Shown piece by piece: positions 10,651-21,235 of a stretch of DNA of 64,000 nt (positions are counted from its first letter, which is position 1; every line of letters starts with the position of its first letter). The notes below the pieces were generated by a model that worked only from the letters and a program-made list of their open reading frames with translations, ran no database searches and was not told the DNA's origin. This DNA comes from Tilletiopsis washingtonensis (lineage: Eukaryota; Basidiomycota; Exobasidiomycetes; Entylomatales), in contig NW_020312026.1 of NCBI RefSeq assembly GCF_003144115.1, positions 39,621 to 103,620 on the forward strand. The letters run 5' to 3'. Made by a program: the position numbers and the translations under genes.

Positions 10651-12045
10651 CGCACGGGATGCGGAGCAGGCCGGCACGGAGGATCTGGCAGTGCTGGTGC
10701 TTGTTGAGGGCACCCGCGGGAGAGGGAGCAGAGCGGAACGTGGACAGGAGAAGAGACGATGCGAAGAGCGAGCAGAGGGAGACAGGGACGAGGGAGAGGG
10801 GATGAGAGCGTGAGGAGGAGGTGCAGCGCCGGCGTCTGGCGCCACCAGAGTAGCCCAAGGTCAGAGAGCGCAAGGCGCAGCGTCGTGCGTCGGGCTCGCT
10901 CCTGCTGCCGCTGCTGCACATGCCACGCTCAGCGCCGTGCTGACCTCGCTGCTGCGCTGCATCGCCACGCTCCGGCAGCGGCTGGCTGCAACCGCTGCTG
11001 CGCGCTGATGCCATGCCCCGACATCGCATCAGGAAGCGGCGCAAGAGCGGTCGGCGCAGCGCCGCAGGGGAAGCTCGACTGAAGCGGAAGGTCCTGGGTG
11101 CGCATCGGGCAGGCAAGGCAGAGCAACGCCGCGCGGCAGCCCCTGACGGCAGCCCGTCGGCCGAGCACAGCCGCACCGCCGACGCAAGCTCGTAGCATCC
11201 CGCCTGCGGCGTGGCAGGCACAGACAAGAGAGCGATCATTTCTTGTGTGATGCTTCGTCTCCATGCCTGCAGCATCGACTTGCACACGCTACAGTCTTAG
11301 GCGCGAGAGAGACGCGAGATGCACAGCTCCATGTCGTCTCGCAAGCTCATGCGCGGCGCCCAGAGCGTCAGATCAAGGCGCGCGCTCTGCGCCCGAACGT
11401 CGTCTTGCTCGGCCTTGGCGCCGCCTCGCATGCTTTTGAAGAGCAGACGGTCTCGTCAGCCGCAGCCAATTTTCTCGCCCGGCGACTGCCAACTCGCTCG
11501 TCGACTCGGCATGCGATGGCGCATCGGATGACGCTGAAGCGTGGGACGCATGCTGGAGCATTCGGCGCAGCACGACGCCGCTTCCGCCAAGACCGGCGCG
11601 CGCCACATCCGCGGAAGATTTCTCGGGTGCCTCTTGGCACACGACCGCGCCGCTACCTCGCAGTCGTCGTCGAACGCTCAGCGCCGCTTCGCAACGCAGC
11701 CTGCAGCACGACACTGGAAGAGCTCCTGTTAGAGTTGCATGCTGCGGATGCCTCGGCCGAGCTCAGTATCTCCAAGCGAGGCCAGCTTGCGCACGCTTGC
11801 CTGTCGTGCTTTCACACAAGGCCTGCTGCGGCGTGGCCTGTGCAGCGCAGCCGGCGCCCAAGCAGGGTCCGCATGAATTCATCGTCCGCGGCGGAGCGAC
11901 ACATGACAGCAGCGCTCAGCATGGGCGTGCAGCGGGAGGGTGCATGCATGGGCGGTGTCTGGCGGAGTGGACGCGCAACGCTGGTGCTGCAGCGGCAGCG
12001 TGAGGAGAGAGAGAGATGCGAAGCGCGCTATCTCCGGCGCCGCGT

Positions 12046-12055
12046 CTTATCGCGT
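12046..12055 (-). promoter_or_regulatory. GATA-factor site (distal)
   Basis: The 10-mer CTTATCGCGT is seen here, which reads ACGCGATAAG on the minus strand. GATAAG is the core bound by fungal nitrogen-control GATA activators (AreA/NIT2 family). It lies 371 bases before the DUR3 ATG. Regulation by nitrogen is an inference from motif plus gene function. Confidence 0.4.
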
Positions 12056-12330
12056 GCCGTGCCGCCGCGCGTTCTTCTCACCTCCCGCCACAGCCGCTCC
12101 CGCTCCCGTTCGCGCTCGGACCATGCCGGCACAGCGCAGCATTCGCCCGCTGCCAGCGTCTGCGGCTGCGGCTGGGCAGCGTCATGTTCCGACGGGCAGC
12201 ACCGCAAACGCTGTGGTGCCCAGCAGAATGACACGGTCACACGCTCTGCGCCGGGTGAACTCTCTTCAGCGCCTCGTCTGCGCTGCCCTCTCTCACGTTC
12301 TCGCGACACTGAGCTGACGCCGTCCGGCGG

Positions 12331-12340
12331 CTTATCGCGT
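12331..12340 (-). promoter_or_regulatory. GATA-factor site (proximal)
   Basis: A second exact copy of CTTATCGCGT, 86 bases before the DUR3 ATG. Urea transporter genes are classic targets of nitrogen-catabolite control in fungi, so a repeated GATAAG core here is plausible as a working element. Confidence 0.45.
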
Positions 12341-12425
12341 GGAGCATGCTCGCTTCGGCCTTCGCCTCATTAAGAGCAGCGCGGCCCGCTCTGTCTTCGC
12401 TCCCGACCCCATCCACTCGCACACC

Positions 12426-14922
12426 ATGTCCTCCGCCGCCGAACCCATCCTCTCCCAGGGCGCCGGCTGGGCCGTCGTCATCGGCCTCGGCCTCGGCTTC
12501 TCGGGCATCATGCTGCTCATCACCGCGGCGCAGGAGCGCTACACGGGCCTCAGCGTGTCGAACCAGGACGAGTTCTCGAGCGCAAGCGTGCGTTCGCCGT
12601 GACGCTGCACTTCTCTCTAGCCGCTGACGATGCGCCTTGCAGCGGAGCGTCAAGGCCGGCCTCATCAGTGCAGGTATCGTCAGCGCATGGACATGGTCGG
12701 CTACGCTTCAGGTTTCCACGGCAGTGTCTTACCGGTGCGTCTGGCCGCAAAATAGCTTTCTCTCGCCTTCTGACGCATGGAACGCCCTCAGCTTCGGTCT
12801 CTCTGGCTCGCTGTGGTATGCCGCCGGCGCCACATGCCAGGTCCTCGTATTCGCAATGCTCGGTGCGTCCTCCCGCTCTTCATCGCGTGGCCGAGGCTGA
12901 CCCGCCTGCACACAGCGGCCAAGATGAAGCTCAACGCGCCAAACTGCAGCACGTACCTGCAGATCATCAAGGCTCGTTGGGGCAAGCTGGCGCATCTGAT
13001 GATGCTTCCCATGGCTCTCGGCGTCAACACCCTCGTGGGCCTCATGCTCGTGCTCGGCGGCAGCGCCACGGTGACGTCGCTCACCGGAATGCCGGTCATC
13101 GCCTCGTGCTTCCTCACTCCGCTGGTCGTCTCCGTCTACACGGTGCTCGGCGGCATGCGCGCCACGCTGCTCGCAGACTACTCGCACTCGGCAGTCCTCC
13201 TCTGCATCATCCTCGTGTGCGCCTTCTCCGTCTGGACGCCGAGCCTGTCGGACGCCATCGGATCGCCCGGCCGCATGGTCGAGATGCTGCAGCGCGCCGC
13301 CGAGCTCGCTCCCGTCCACGGCAATGCGCAGGGCACGTACCTCACCTTCCGCAGCCAGGACGCGCTCATCTTTGGCATTGTCAACATCTGCGGTGAGTAA
13401 CAGGGGTGCTTCGGAGGTGCGCGGCAGAGCTAGAGCCTTGCACGATCTGACGCTCTTCTCCTCTCAGGTAACTTCGCGACTGTCTTCGCCGACCAGTGCT
13501 ACTCCCAGCGAGCCATCGCTTCCAACCCCGAGACGGCGACCCGTGCATTCATCCTCGGAGGCCTTGCGTGGACTGCGATTCCGGTGAGGCGCACGCCCAA
13601 CATCAGCTTGTCCTCCCTTCTGACGCCTCTTCTTCCGCCCAGCTCACGATGGCGACTTCCATGGGCCTTGCTGGACGTGCCCTCGTCAACCAGAACCCGG
13701 CGATGCAGGTGCTCACGCCTGAGCAAGTCAGCGCCGGCCTGCCGCTCGCAGCCGCTGCAGTCGCCATCCTCGGCAAGGCCGGCGGTGCTGCGATCCTCGT
13801 CATGCTCTACCTGGCTGTCACCTCGGCCGTCTCGGCACAGCTCATCGCAGTCTCGTCCGTGATCACGTTCGACGTCCTTCCGTACGTGCAGAGCAGCCCC
13901 TCGAAGCGCACCGTGTCTGTCGTGTCGCACGCCACGATCGTCCTGTGGGCCATCTTCCTCGGCGCTATTTCGAGCGGCTTCAACTACGCCGGCGTCGGCA
14001 TGGGCTCCATCTACCTGTGGGTCGGTCTCCTCGTGGCGCCGGCCGTGGGCTTCGTGTACGCGTGCCTCGTCTGGAAGCGCGCCAACCGCACCGGCGCGCT
14101 CATTGGGCTGGCCACCGGCTTCGTCCTGGGCATCACGGCCTGGCTCGTCACCTGCAAGACGCTCTACGGCGAGCTCACCGTCGCGACGCTGTCGATGGAC
14201 TATCCCGTCCTCGCGGGCAACCTCGTCTCGATCCTCCTGCCGATCATCATCATCCTGCTCTCGACGTGGTACGCGCCAGACAACTACGACTGGGCAGAGA
14301 CGCGTGCGATCAACGCGCCCGTCGACTCGCTCGAGGACTCCGCTCCTGCGACGCCGGAGAAGGCCGAGTCGATCGCCGGCAAGGAGCAGGACGGTATGGC
14401 GAACGAGAAGGGCACCGTCAGCGTGCACAAGTACCACCACGTGCTGCGTTCCGGCCTCGAGTGAGTCGACTGCTCTTGCCAAGCCGTCCAGACGCTGACA
14501 CCTTTCCTCCGCGCAGCCCTGTAAGCTCACTCGAGGCGCAATTTGCCGCTCTGCACAGTCGCTGACGCCGCTTCGCTTCCAGGTGCAACTGAACCGCAGC
14601 TTCCGCACTGCGGCCTGGGTCAGCATTCCAGTGTCTCTCATTCTCCTGATCCTCGTGCCGGCGTTCGGCTGCATCCCGGCCGTCTGGTCGACGCAGGGCC
14701 TCAGCGCCTGGGTCGGCATCTGCATTGGCTGGCTCTTCGTCAGCATGGTGCGTCGCTGGTGTGCATCATCTTGTGTGAAACGCCTTGCTGACGCCGCCTC
14801 CGCCGCAGTTTATTGTCGTCATCCTGCCTGTCTGGGAGTCGCGCCAGGCGCTGGCGCAGATCTTCGCCGGCATGTTCAAGGACCTGACGGGCGGCAACGG
14901 CCGCGTCGCGCGCACGAACTAG
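12426..14922 (+). CDS. DUR3: DUR3-type urea/polyamine transporter (SSS family)
   Basis: Nine exons (12426-12587, 12643-12734, 12792-12862, 12916-13392, 13468-13583, 13643-14460, 14517-14520, 14583-14747, 14809-14922) give 672 residues. It is a sodium:solute-symporter-like permease with about 14-15 hydrophobic segments. Family landmarks include GLISAGIVSAWTWSATL, GSLWYAAGATCQVLVFAML, LGGMRATLLADY, FADQCYSQRAI and DPVQLNRSFR. DUR3 proteins import urea, and in yeast also polyamines, at the plasma membrane. Exon 7 is just four bases (CCCT); without it the frame meets a stop at once. Intron 2 (57 nt) is a multiple of three but contains a stop-free frame. No urease or urea amidolyase gene is nearby. 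Confidence 0.95.
14517..14520 (+). other. DUR3: 4-nt microexon of DUR3
   Basis: The bases CCCT sit between a CGCGCAG acceptor and a GTAAGCTC donor. Joining exon 6 (ending GA, phase 2), CCCT and exon 8 (starting GTGCAACTG) yields Asp-Pro-Val-Gln-Leu-Asn-Arg, which matches the family. Direct joining of exons 6 and 8 gives a stop within three codons. Reading through from the acceptor gives a stop before exon 8. Confidence 0.85.
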
Positions 14923-14985
14923 AGACCCTCGCGTTACCCCACGTCCTTCGCTTCACGAGCCTGTCACGACGACACGAGCAATGTA

Positions 14986-16229
14986 TCACACGTCACTTTG
15001 CTCATTCTGCGCGGCGGCCGATGCCTCTTCGGCGAGCTCCTGCCGGCGCTTGCTGGCCCACTCGCGGGCGCGCTGGAGACGCGCAGCTTTTGCCGCTGCA
15101 AGAGCATCAGCATCTGCAGCTTCCGGCGAGTGCGGTCGCTTGCTGGCCGACTCCTGCGGCAGCGTCGGCGGAGGGCCCGGTGCCGTCGGTGCTGCGGCCT
15201 GCTCTTCTGCTGCTGCGACCTGCTGCGCTTCCGCAGTCGCCCCGTCGCCCTCCCTGCCAGACGCTCCGACCTCGCTCTCCTCACTGTCCGAGTCGTAGCC
15301 CACCAGCAGGCCCTTCTTTTCCTCCTCGAGCGTCACGCGCTCGCCGCGCAGTAGACGGTCCCACTCTGCCCCCCAGTGCTGCTCGCGGCCGCGCCGTAGA
15401 AAGCTGAAGCGTGCGTCGGCCCCGTGCCCGGCGAGGATGCGCATCTGTAGCACATCCGGCGTGCTGGACGAACGGACCGCTGCAGCTGTGCGCTCCATGA
15501 GCGCCAGCTGCGGCGCAGTAAGCTGTGGGAAAGGCAAGGTCAGCCAGGTACAAAGCATTACGCATTGGACCTACGAAGCGTGACCTCGCGCATCCACGAC
15601 GCGGCGACAGCAACCCGCGGTGCCCCGTCCTCACAGATGTCGCAAAACCCAGCCTCTCTCACAACCAGCTCAGCAGCATTTCGTTGATGTACCAGATATG
15701 CATTGCATCGCAGCACATCTAGCTCGTCGCACCTCGGCAGACTCACCTTCCATCGGTCGCGCTCCTCCTGCGCGCGGCGCTCGCGCTCGGCCCGCTGCGC
15801 CTCAGCCTGCTCTCGCTCAATACGCTCGACACCAGCGATGCGCTCCTGGCGCTGCCGTTCCTGCTTGGCGCGCAGATAGACGGCGACCTCCTCGGGCTCG
15901 AGGTCTGCCAGCTCGGCCTGCTCCTCGGTGCTGAGCGGCGGATGCGTGGGTGCGCCGGGCTCGGGCGGCGGCGTGCGTGTGCGTGCCTCGTCGTACGGCA
16001 CCGAGGCGTGGAAAGCGTCGCGAGGCGGCGGCGAAGGCGAGGCGCTGCCGCTGGCGCTGCGCAATGCCGGACGTGCCCAGAAGGGGTCGGCCACGTCGCT
16101 GTCGTCGGGCTCGTCGGGCAGCGAGAGGCTGCCGTCGGAGTCGGAGGAGAAGACGCTGCCGCCGCGTGCGGCACCGCTGCGGCGCACTCGTCTGCTGCGC
16201 CGAGTGGAAGGACCCGCATGCGGCGCCAT
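14986..16229 (-). CDS. SURP (SWAP)-domain protein, likely splicing-related
   Basis: Three exons (16229-15747, 15668-15585, 15522-14986) give 367 residues. The N-terminal third is Ser/Asp/Pro-rich. The middle (about residues 110-160) is a charged helix of Glu/Arg/Gln. Then comes a SURP-like unit, LTAPQLALMERTAAAV ... ARFSFLRRG, followed by YDSDSEESE and a basic coil with KRRQELAEE. SURP modules occur in splicing factors such as SWAP and SF3a120, so I infer an mRNA-processing role. The 84-nt middle exon and its flanking introns share one open frame with exon 1, so exon boundaries there rest on GTGAG and GTCAC donors and the CTGAC branch before 15522. It diverges from MSP1 across 215 bases. Confidence 0.72.
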
Positions 16230-16444
16230 GGCTGCGGAAAGCGGCAGCAAGCGGAGATGGTGGAGGTAGCAAGGGAAGGCAGACGTGGCCCGACGGCGCC
16301 GCTGCTCGTGGAGCGGCGCGCTGATGCTGCCTGTGCGGCGCGGAACACGGGCTTGCCGCGACGCGCGCACACACCTCGGCGCCGCTGGGCCTCGGCCCGT
16401 GAATGCGGCTTCCCACCACCACCTCTCTCCTCTCCCCTCGCACC

Positions 16445-18478
16445 ATGGCACAGAAGTCTGCCGCACGTCAATTCCTGCTCGACCTGCTGCTCGCCGGCGT
16501 CACCACCGCCGCCGGCCTCGTCGCCTTCAAGTACATTCACGCACACTTCGACCCCGCCACACAGAAGCGCGATGCCGCACGCCGCCTCGGCGACGAGAAG
16601 CTGCGCCGCCTGGGCCGCCGCGTCGAGCTCGACGAGTGGGAGGGTGAGTCGGCTCTGCAGAGGTGCTACAGGAGAGCCGAGGAGAGCGCAGCAAGAATGG
16701 TGCGACAAGCTCACGTGGACGCAGCGCGAGAGCTGCGAGTGAGGCAGCGCGGGCGCAGCCCGGCAGCTGCGGGTCAGTGAGGAGGGGCGCCGAAGCGACT
16801 ACGTAGGAGCGGAAACGACGCTGCAAGCGGGCATGGTCAGAGGTCCGCTCATATCAGAAGCTGCTGAGTGCGGACACAGCGAAGCGAGTGCTGGCTGTGG
16901 GCCAGCAAAGTGCCTGCATGCTCATACAAGTCGTGGGATGTTGCTGGAATGAGCGCGTTGGAGGCCTGAAGATGCTGGCCCGCTCTTGTTGCGTCGCTTC
17001 AAGGGCGACTCCTGTCCAAATGCCGCATCGTGCTCGTCGCGAGGCCTCGCGCAACGTGGCTCCCTCGCACGGCGCCCTCCCACACACGGTCTCTCGAGCT
17101 GACCCGTGACCCCTCACAGAGCAAATCGCTACCGAGCTGATCCTGCCCTCGCAAATCGCCGAGTCTTTCGAGTCAATCGGCGGCCTGGAGAATGTCGTCT
17201 CGAGCCTGCACGAGGGCGTGATTGCGCCGCTGTGCTATCCCGAGCTCTTCTCGCAGATGACATCGGCAGAGGGTGGCAGCGGCGCAGGGCTGCTCGGCGC
17301 GCCGAAGGGAGTGCTGCTCTATGGGCCGCCAGGCACGGGTGAGTCTTGCTGGTATGCGACGATGTCGGTGAGGTCAGGGTGTGACTAGTGAGGAGAGGAA
17401 GCTACGTTCGAGACACCAAGCTCAGGCGATGCAGATGGCACGCAAGCCATGCACGCGCGGCGCTCGTAGCTTGCGTCTGCTGCTAAGCGCTTGGAGCGCC
17501 TGTGCCGCCTCTGCAACTCTCTCTGCTGCATCTGCCGCATCTACGCCTGCTGCATCCAGTTCTTCGCTGACGCGGCCGTTGCTTAGGCAAGACGATGCTC
17601 GCCAAGGCCCTGGCAAAAGAGAGCGGTGCGACCTTCATCAACATGCACGTCTCGACGCTGACAAACAAGGTGCGCCCGCCGTCGACCTCTATCGCATCTC
17701 CTCTCACGTGTCTTTCTGCCACAGTGGTTTGGCGAGTCGAACAAGCTCGTGGCCGCGCTCTTCTCTCTCGCTCGCAAGCTGCAGCCGAGCATCATCTTCA
17801 TCGACGAGATCGACGCCTTCCTGCGCGACCGCGGCAGCGGTGACCACGAGGCGACGGGCATGATGAAGGCCGAGTTCATGACGTGCGTCTGTGCGCCGTT
17901 CTGCTGCTGCTGCCTGTACTGACCACTGAGCATGCAGCCTCTGGGACGGCCTAACGTCGTCATCCGATCGCATCCTCGTGCTGGGCGCCACGAACCGGCC
18001 AAACGACATTGATGCGGCCTTCCTGCGCCGCATGCCAAAGCGCTACTCTGTGCCGCTGCCGGACGCCGTGCAGCGCCTGAAGATTCTGCGCCTCATGCTC
18101 GCCTCGTCGCGCCTGGACGCCTCGTTCAAGTACGAGCCGCTCGTGGCGCGGACTGAGGGCTGCAGCGGCTCGGACCTCAAGGAGCTCTGCCGCGCTGCCG
18201 CCATGCAGCCGGTGCGCGAGTATCTGCGCTCGGGCAAGGGCAAGGCAAAGGTGCTGAGCCTCAAGGAGGCGCAAAAGACGCGGCGGATAGAAAGTGGAGA
18301 GGCCGAGGAGCGAGAGAAGGCGACGGTCGAGACGCGGCCGATTCGGAATTCAGACTTCTTCGTCGTCGGTGAGTCGCGCTGCCGCGCCACTCTGACGATC
18401 ATGGCTCATCCCAGACGCGTCTCTCTCGCAGAGGGCAACTCGGCAGTCGGCACGAACGCTGGAGCCAAGAAGGGCTGA
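16445..18478 (+). CDS. MSP1: Msp1/ATAD1 AAA ATPase, membrane protein extractor
   Basis: Six exons (16445-16643, 17120-17338, 17587-17669, 17725-17882, 17938-18368, 18432-18478) give 378 residues, the family's usual size. An N-terminal membrane span ([18 protein letters not shown], about residues 10-28) is followed by a linker and one AAA domain: Walker A GPPGTGKT (split by intron 2), pore loop around WFGESNK, Walker B IIFIDEID, sensor [10 protein letters not shown], arginine-finger region FLRRMPKR. Msp1 sits in the mitochondrial outer and peroxisomal membranes and pulls out mislocalised tail-anchored proteins. Introns 1 and 2 (476 and 248 nt) are long for this window. The end is basic (AGAKKG). 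Confidence 0.95.
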
Positions 18479-18755
18479 TCGTGCGCAGCGATCTGGTGTT
18501 TTCGACACGCTCCCTCGCACCTCTCGCGGAGCCTCTTGCGCCTCTATAGACCTCAGCGCCGCGCTCTCCCGCGCCTGGTAATGCATGCTGCGCACACCCG
18601 GCCGCACGTGCAAGCTCAGATCCCGCGCGAATGCCTCGAGCACGTCTGAGCTCGGGAGGAGATGCAAGCACGCGTGTCATTGGCTGACAACAGGGTGCGA
18701 ACGACGTGACAGAGCAGAGGGCAGGGCGAGGAGGAGGTCAGAGCAGCGGCGGCGG

Positions 18756-20383
18756 TCACCGGTTCGCCAGCGCCGGCGTGCCTTGGCTCTGCGCCTGCTG
18801 CTGTGGCGGCTGCGAGCCCTGCTGCTGCTGCTGCTGCTGCTGCCCTTGGCTCTGCTGTGCCTGCTGGCTCTGTGCGGCCTGCTGCGCAGACGACTGCGAC
18901 TGTGATGTCTGCCCAGCCTGTGCGCCTTGCGGCGGCGGCGCCAGGCCAGCAGCTGCGGCAGCGGCAGCGTTGAGCGGCGCCTTCTCCTCGAGCAGCTCAT
19001 ACATCAGCACAAACTCTGCGTGGCGCTGTCAGCCCTCTTGCGGAAGTGCAACGCAAGCGACGGCGAGACATACCCTTGGAGACCTTCTCCCAGGCCCGCG
19101 GGTCGAAGAAGAGGTACGTGCCGCGCTCGTACGTCGGCGTCTTCTGACTCGGCTCGCCGTGCTGCGTGAGCCAGAGCTGCAGCTCGCGGTGGAAGCGCCA
19201 GTTGCGCTGATGCCTGCAGGCGTGAGGGAAGACGGCGTGAGCGAAAGCAGCGCGATCAGCGACAGCATGCCACGCACAACTCCTGCGCAGCCACCTCCTG
19301 CAACAAGTCGCGTGGCGCCGAGTAGAAGATGTAGAAGAGCGTCTCGTCCGTGAAGTTGGCCACCTTGCTCGCGGCCGGTGGCGGCGGCTGCACGTTGTAG
19401 CAGGACGGCAGGTGGAAGTCGGGCTCGACATGCAATGCAGCAGCCAGGTTGTTGTCTGCCCATGGCGTGATGAAGTGCGAGTATAGCGCACTGTGCACGG
19501 CATGAGCTGGGTCCAGTCGGATGTGGAAATGCGCGGCGAGACTCACTCTTGGCCTTCGATGCCCAGCCCAAGGGCCTGCAGGTCCGAGCCCATCGCCAGC
19601 ATGCTCATGTCCGGATCTGCCATCTTGATGATGCCCAGAAGACCTAGCAGGCCAAAGCGATCTGCTGGCGAGTGCAGGATCTGCGCAGCTGGCGTGGCCA
19701 GCTCGACAGCTCCGCCAGTGCCGGCACCATTGCTGCTGCCTGCGCCTCCGCCGGCGGACTGCATGGCCGACAGCGAGGAGAGTGATGCATCGGAGAGCAA
19801 GGAGCCGTTCGCCCAGCCGAGAGACGCCGAAGGCATGCCGGGCTTCGTGGCGTAGTTCTGGACGCCGTCGTCAGGACGTCGGCCGTGTTTGCTCGCCGGT
19901 CAGAGCTGCAGACTCACCCGCTCAGCATCGCCGAAGCCGCCTCGTGCTGCGTTGAGCGGCTCGACGCCTCTGTTCTGATTGCCGGCCGCATCTTCGATGA
20001 GCGCCTCTCTATGTTGTTCCCGTGCTCTCAGCTGCGCACGCAGCGCTGCCGCCGCGCTTGCCTGCTCGCCGGCTGCATCTGCCGCGGACTGGACGTGCGC
20101 CGAATTGGTGCCAGGTGCGCCAGCTGCAGCAGCCGCGGCGGACAGTGCTGGAAAGTCGTCCGACGACAGAGCCGTGCCGGGAGCAGCGCCGGCGCCGGCG
20201 CCTGGCCCGCCGCTGCTGTGGCCCGGCCGCGCGTGGCCCAGCGAGCCGATGCCAGGCCCGTAGAGCGAGGCAGAGCCGCTGCTGTTCGAGCTCGACGCGC
20301 CGCCACCGCTGCCGCCGCTCGCAGCACCTCCAGGTGCCGTGCCGGCCTGGCTCGCGTAACTGCCCGGATGCGCCTGCTGCTGA

Positions 20384-20436
<53 letters not shown>

Positions 20437-20864
20437 ATGAGCGTGCGATGCGGGCACATTTGCGCCCAGCGCCGGAAAGTCGCTCATGTCGATGGGTGCT
20501 GCACGTGCGGCGCTCGGCGCAGCGGCGCCCGGCGTCGTGGCGGGCGCGCCAAAGCCGGGCGGCGGGCGCGGGTAGGCCGTGTTGGGCGTGCTGCGAAAGG
20601 CCGCCGCGGCAGCAGCCTGGGCCTGTGCATCGGCAGCGATGCGGAACGCCGGCGGCGCGCCTGGTGCTCCGGCCGCGCGCATGGCGGCGGCAGGAAAGTG
20701 CGACGAGGGCGAGACGGGCGTGGAGAGGCCCTGCGTCGACGCAGCGGAGAGGATGGAGGGCGAGGGACGCGGCGGCGGCGGCCCTGCGCAGAGCAGGCGT
20801 CAGCGGTGCGGCAGCGCAGCAGCAGGCGCCGCGACTGCGTCCGGTGCTCACCTGGGCGCTGCAT
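18756..20864 (-). CDS. NOT2: CCR4-NOT complex subunit NOT2
   Basis: Six exons (20864-20852, 20783-19918, 19857-19547, 19490-19278, 19213-19074, 19015-18756) give 600 residues. The C-terminal NOT2/3/5 domain is clear: FITPWADNN, FHLPSCYNVQPPPP, FTDETLFYIFYSAPRD, NWRFHRELQLWLT and TPTYERGTYLFFDP. The N-terminal half has two FPAL motifs (DFPALGAN, DDFPALSAA) inside Ala/Gln/Gly-rich disorder with a long polyglutamine run (about 20374-20428). The C-terminus beyond LMYELLEEKAPL is another Gln-rich tail. NOT2 pairs with NOT3/5 and docks on NOT1 in the deadenylase complex. The first coding exon is only 13 nt. The tail is unusual for a NOT2, which normally stops near LEE. Confidence 0.95.
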
Positions 20865-21235
20865 GCTGGGCAGACTCGGAGCGCGCGTGCGGAGGGAGAG
20901 CGGGTGCCGTGATGGTAGCTAGCGAGAGAGCAGCGGAGCAGCGGCGGCGGCGGCGTGGCTCGAGAGCGCTGCGCTTCGGCCGATTCGGCGCCGCGGCCAG
21001 CCTGAGAGCCGCCAGGCTGCGCGCGTGCGACTGCCCCGCTGTCGCCGTGCCGCCCGGCCTCTGGCGCTGGCGTGCCTCGCGCGGCGCCGGCTGCCTGCTG
21101 CACGCCGCCGAGCCCCTGCGCCGACACGTCGGCGGCACGCGCCAGCCTTGCGCCCAGACCGCACGCCGCTCGCAGCCCTCCTTCCCGCTCCACCACTCCC
21201 TGCTCCTCGCCCGTTCCTCGCTTCTGCTGCCCGCC
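20865..21235. promoter_or_regulatory. divergent promoter region, NOT2 / GLO3
   Basis: 371 bases between divergent starts, very GC-rich, with a pyrimidine-rich stretch just before the GLO3 ATG. No specific site recognised. Confidence 0.45.

Larger units (their letters stand above)
10651..12425. promoter_or_regulatory. large divergent spacer upstream of DUR3
   Basis: 1,775 bases between the divergent starts of the membrane protein and DUR3, the longest spacer in the window. Open frames are present on both strands but their translations are unstructured Arg/Ala/Ser-rich sequence with no motif. I treat it as regulatory DNA. Two identical GATA-type sites lie in the DUR3-proximal part and are listed separately. 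Confidence 0.5.

Noticed and set aside
11243-12373. 376-codon ORF upstream of DUR3
   Set aside because: No motif, no splice pattern and an Arg/Ser/Ala-rich composition as expected from GC-rich noncoding DNA.
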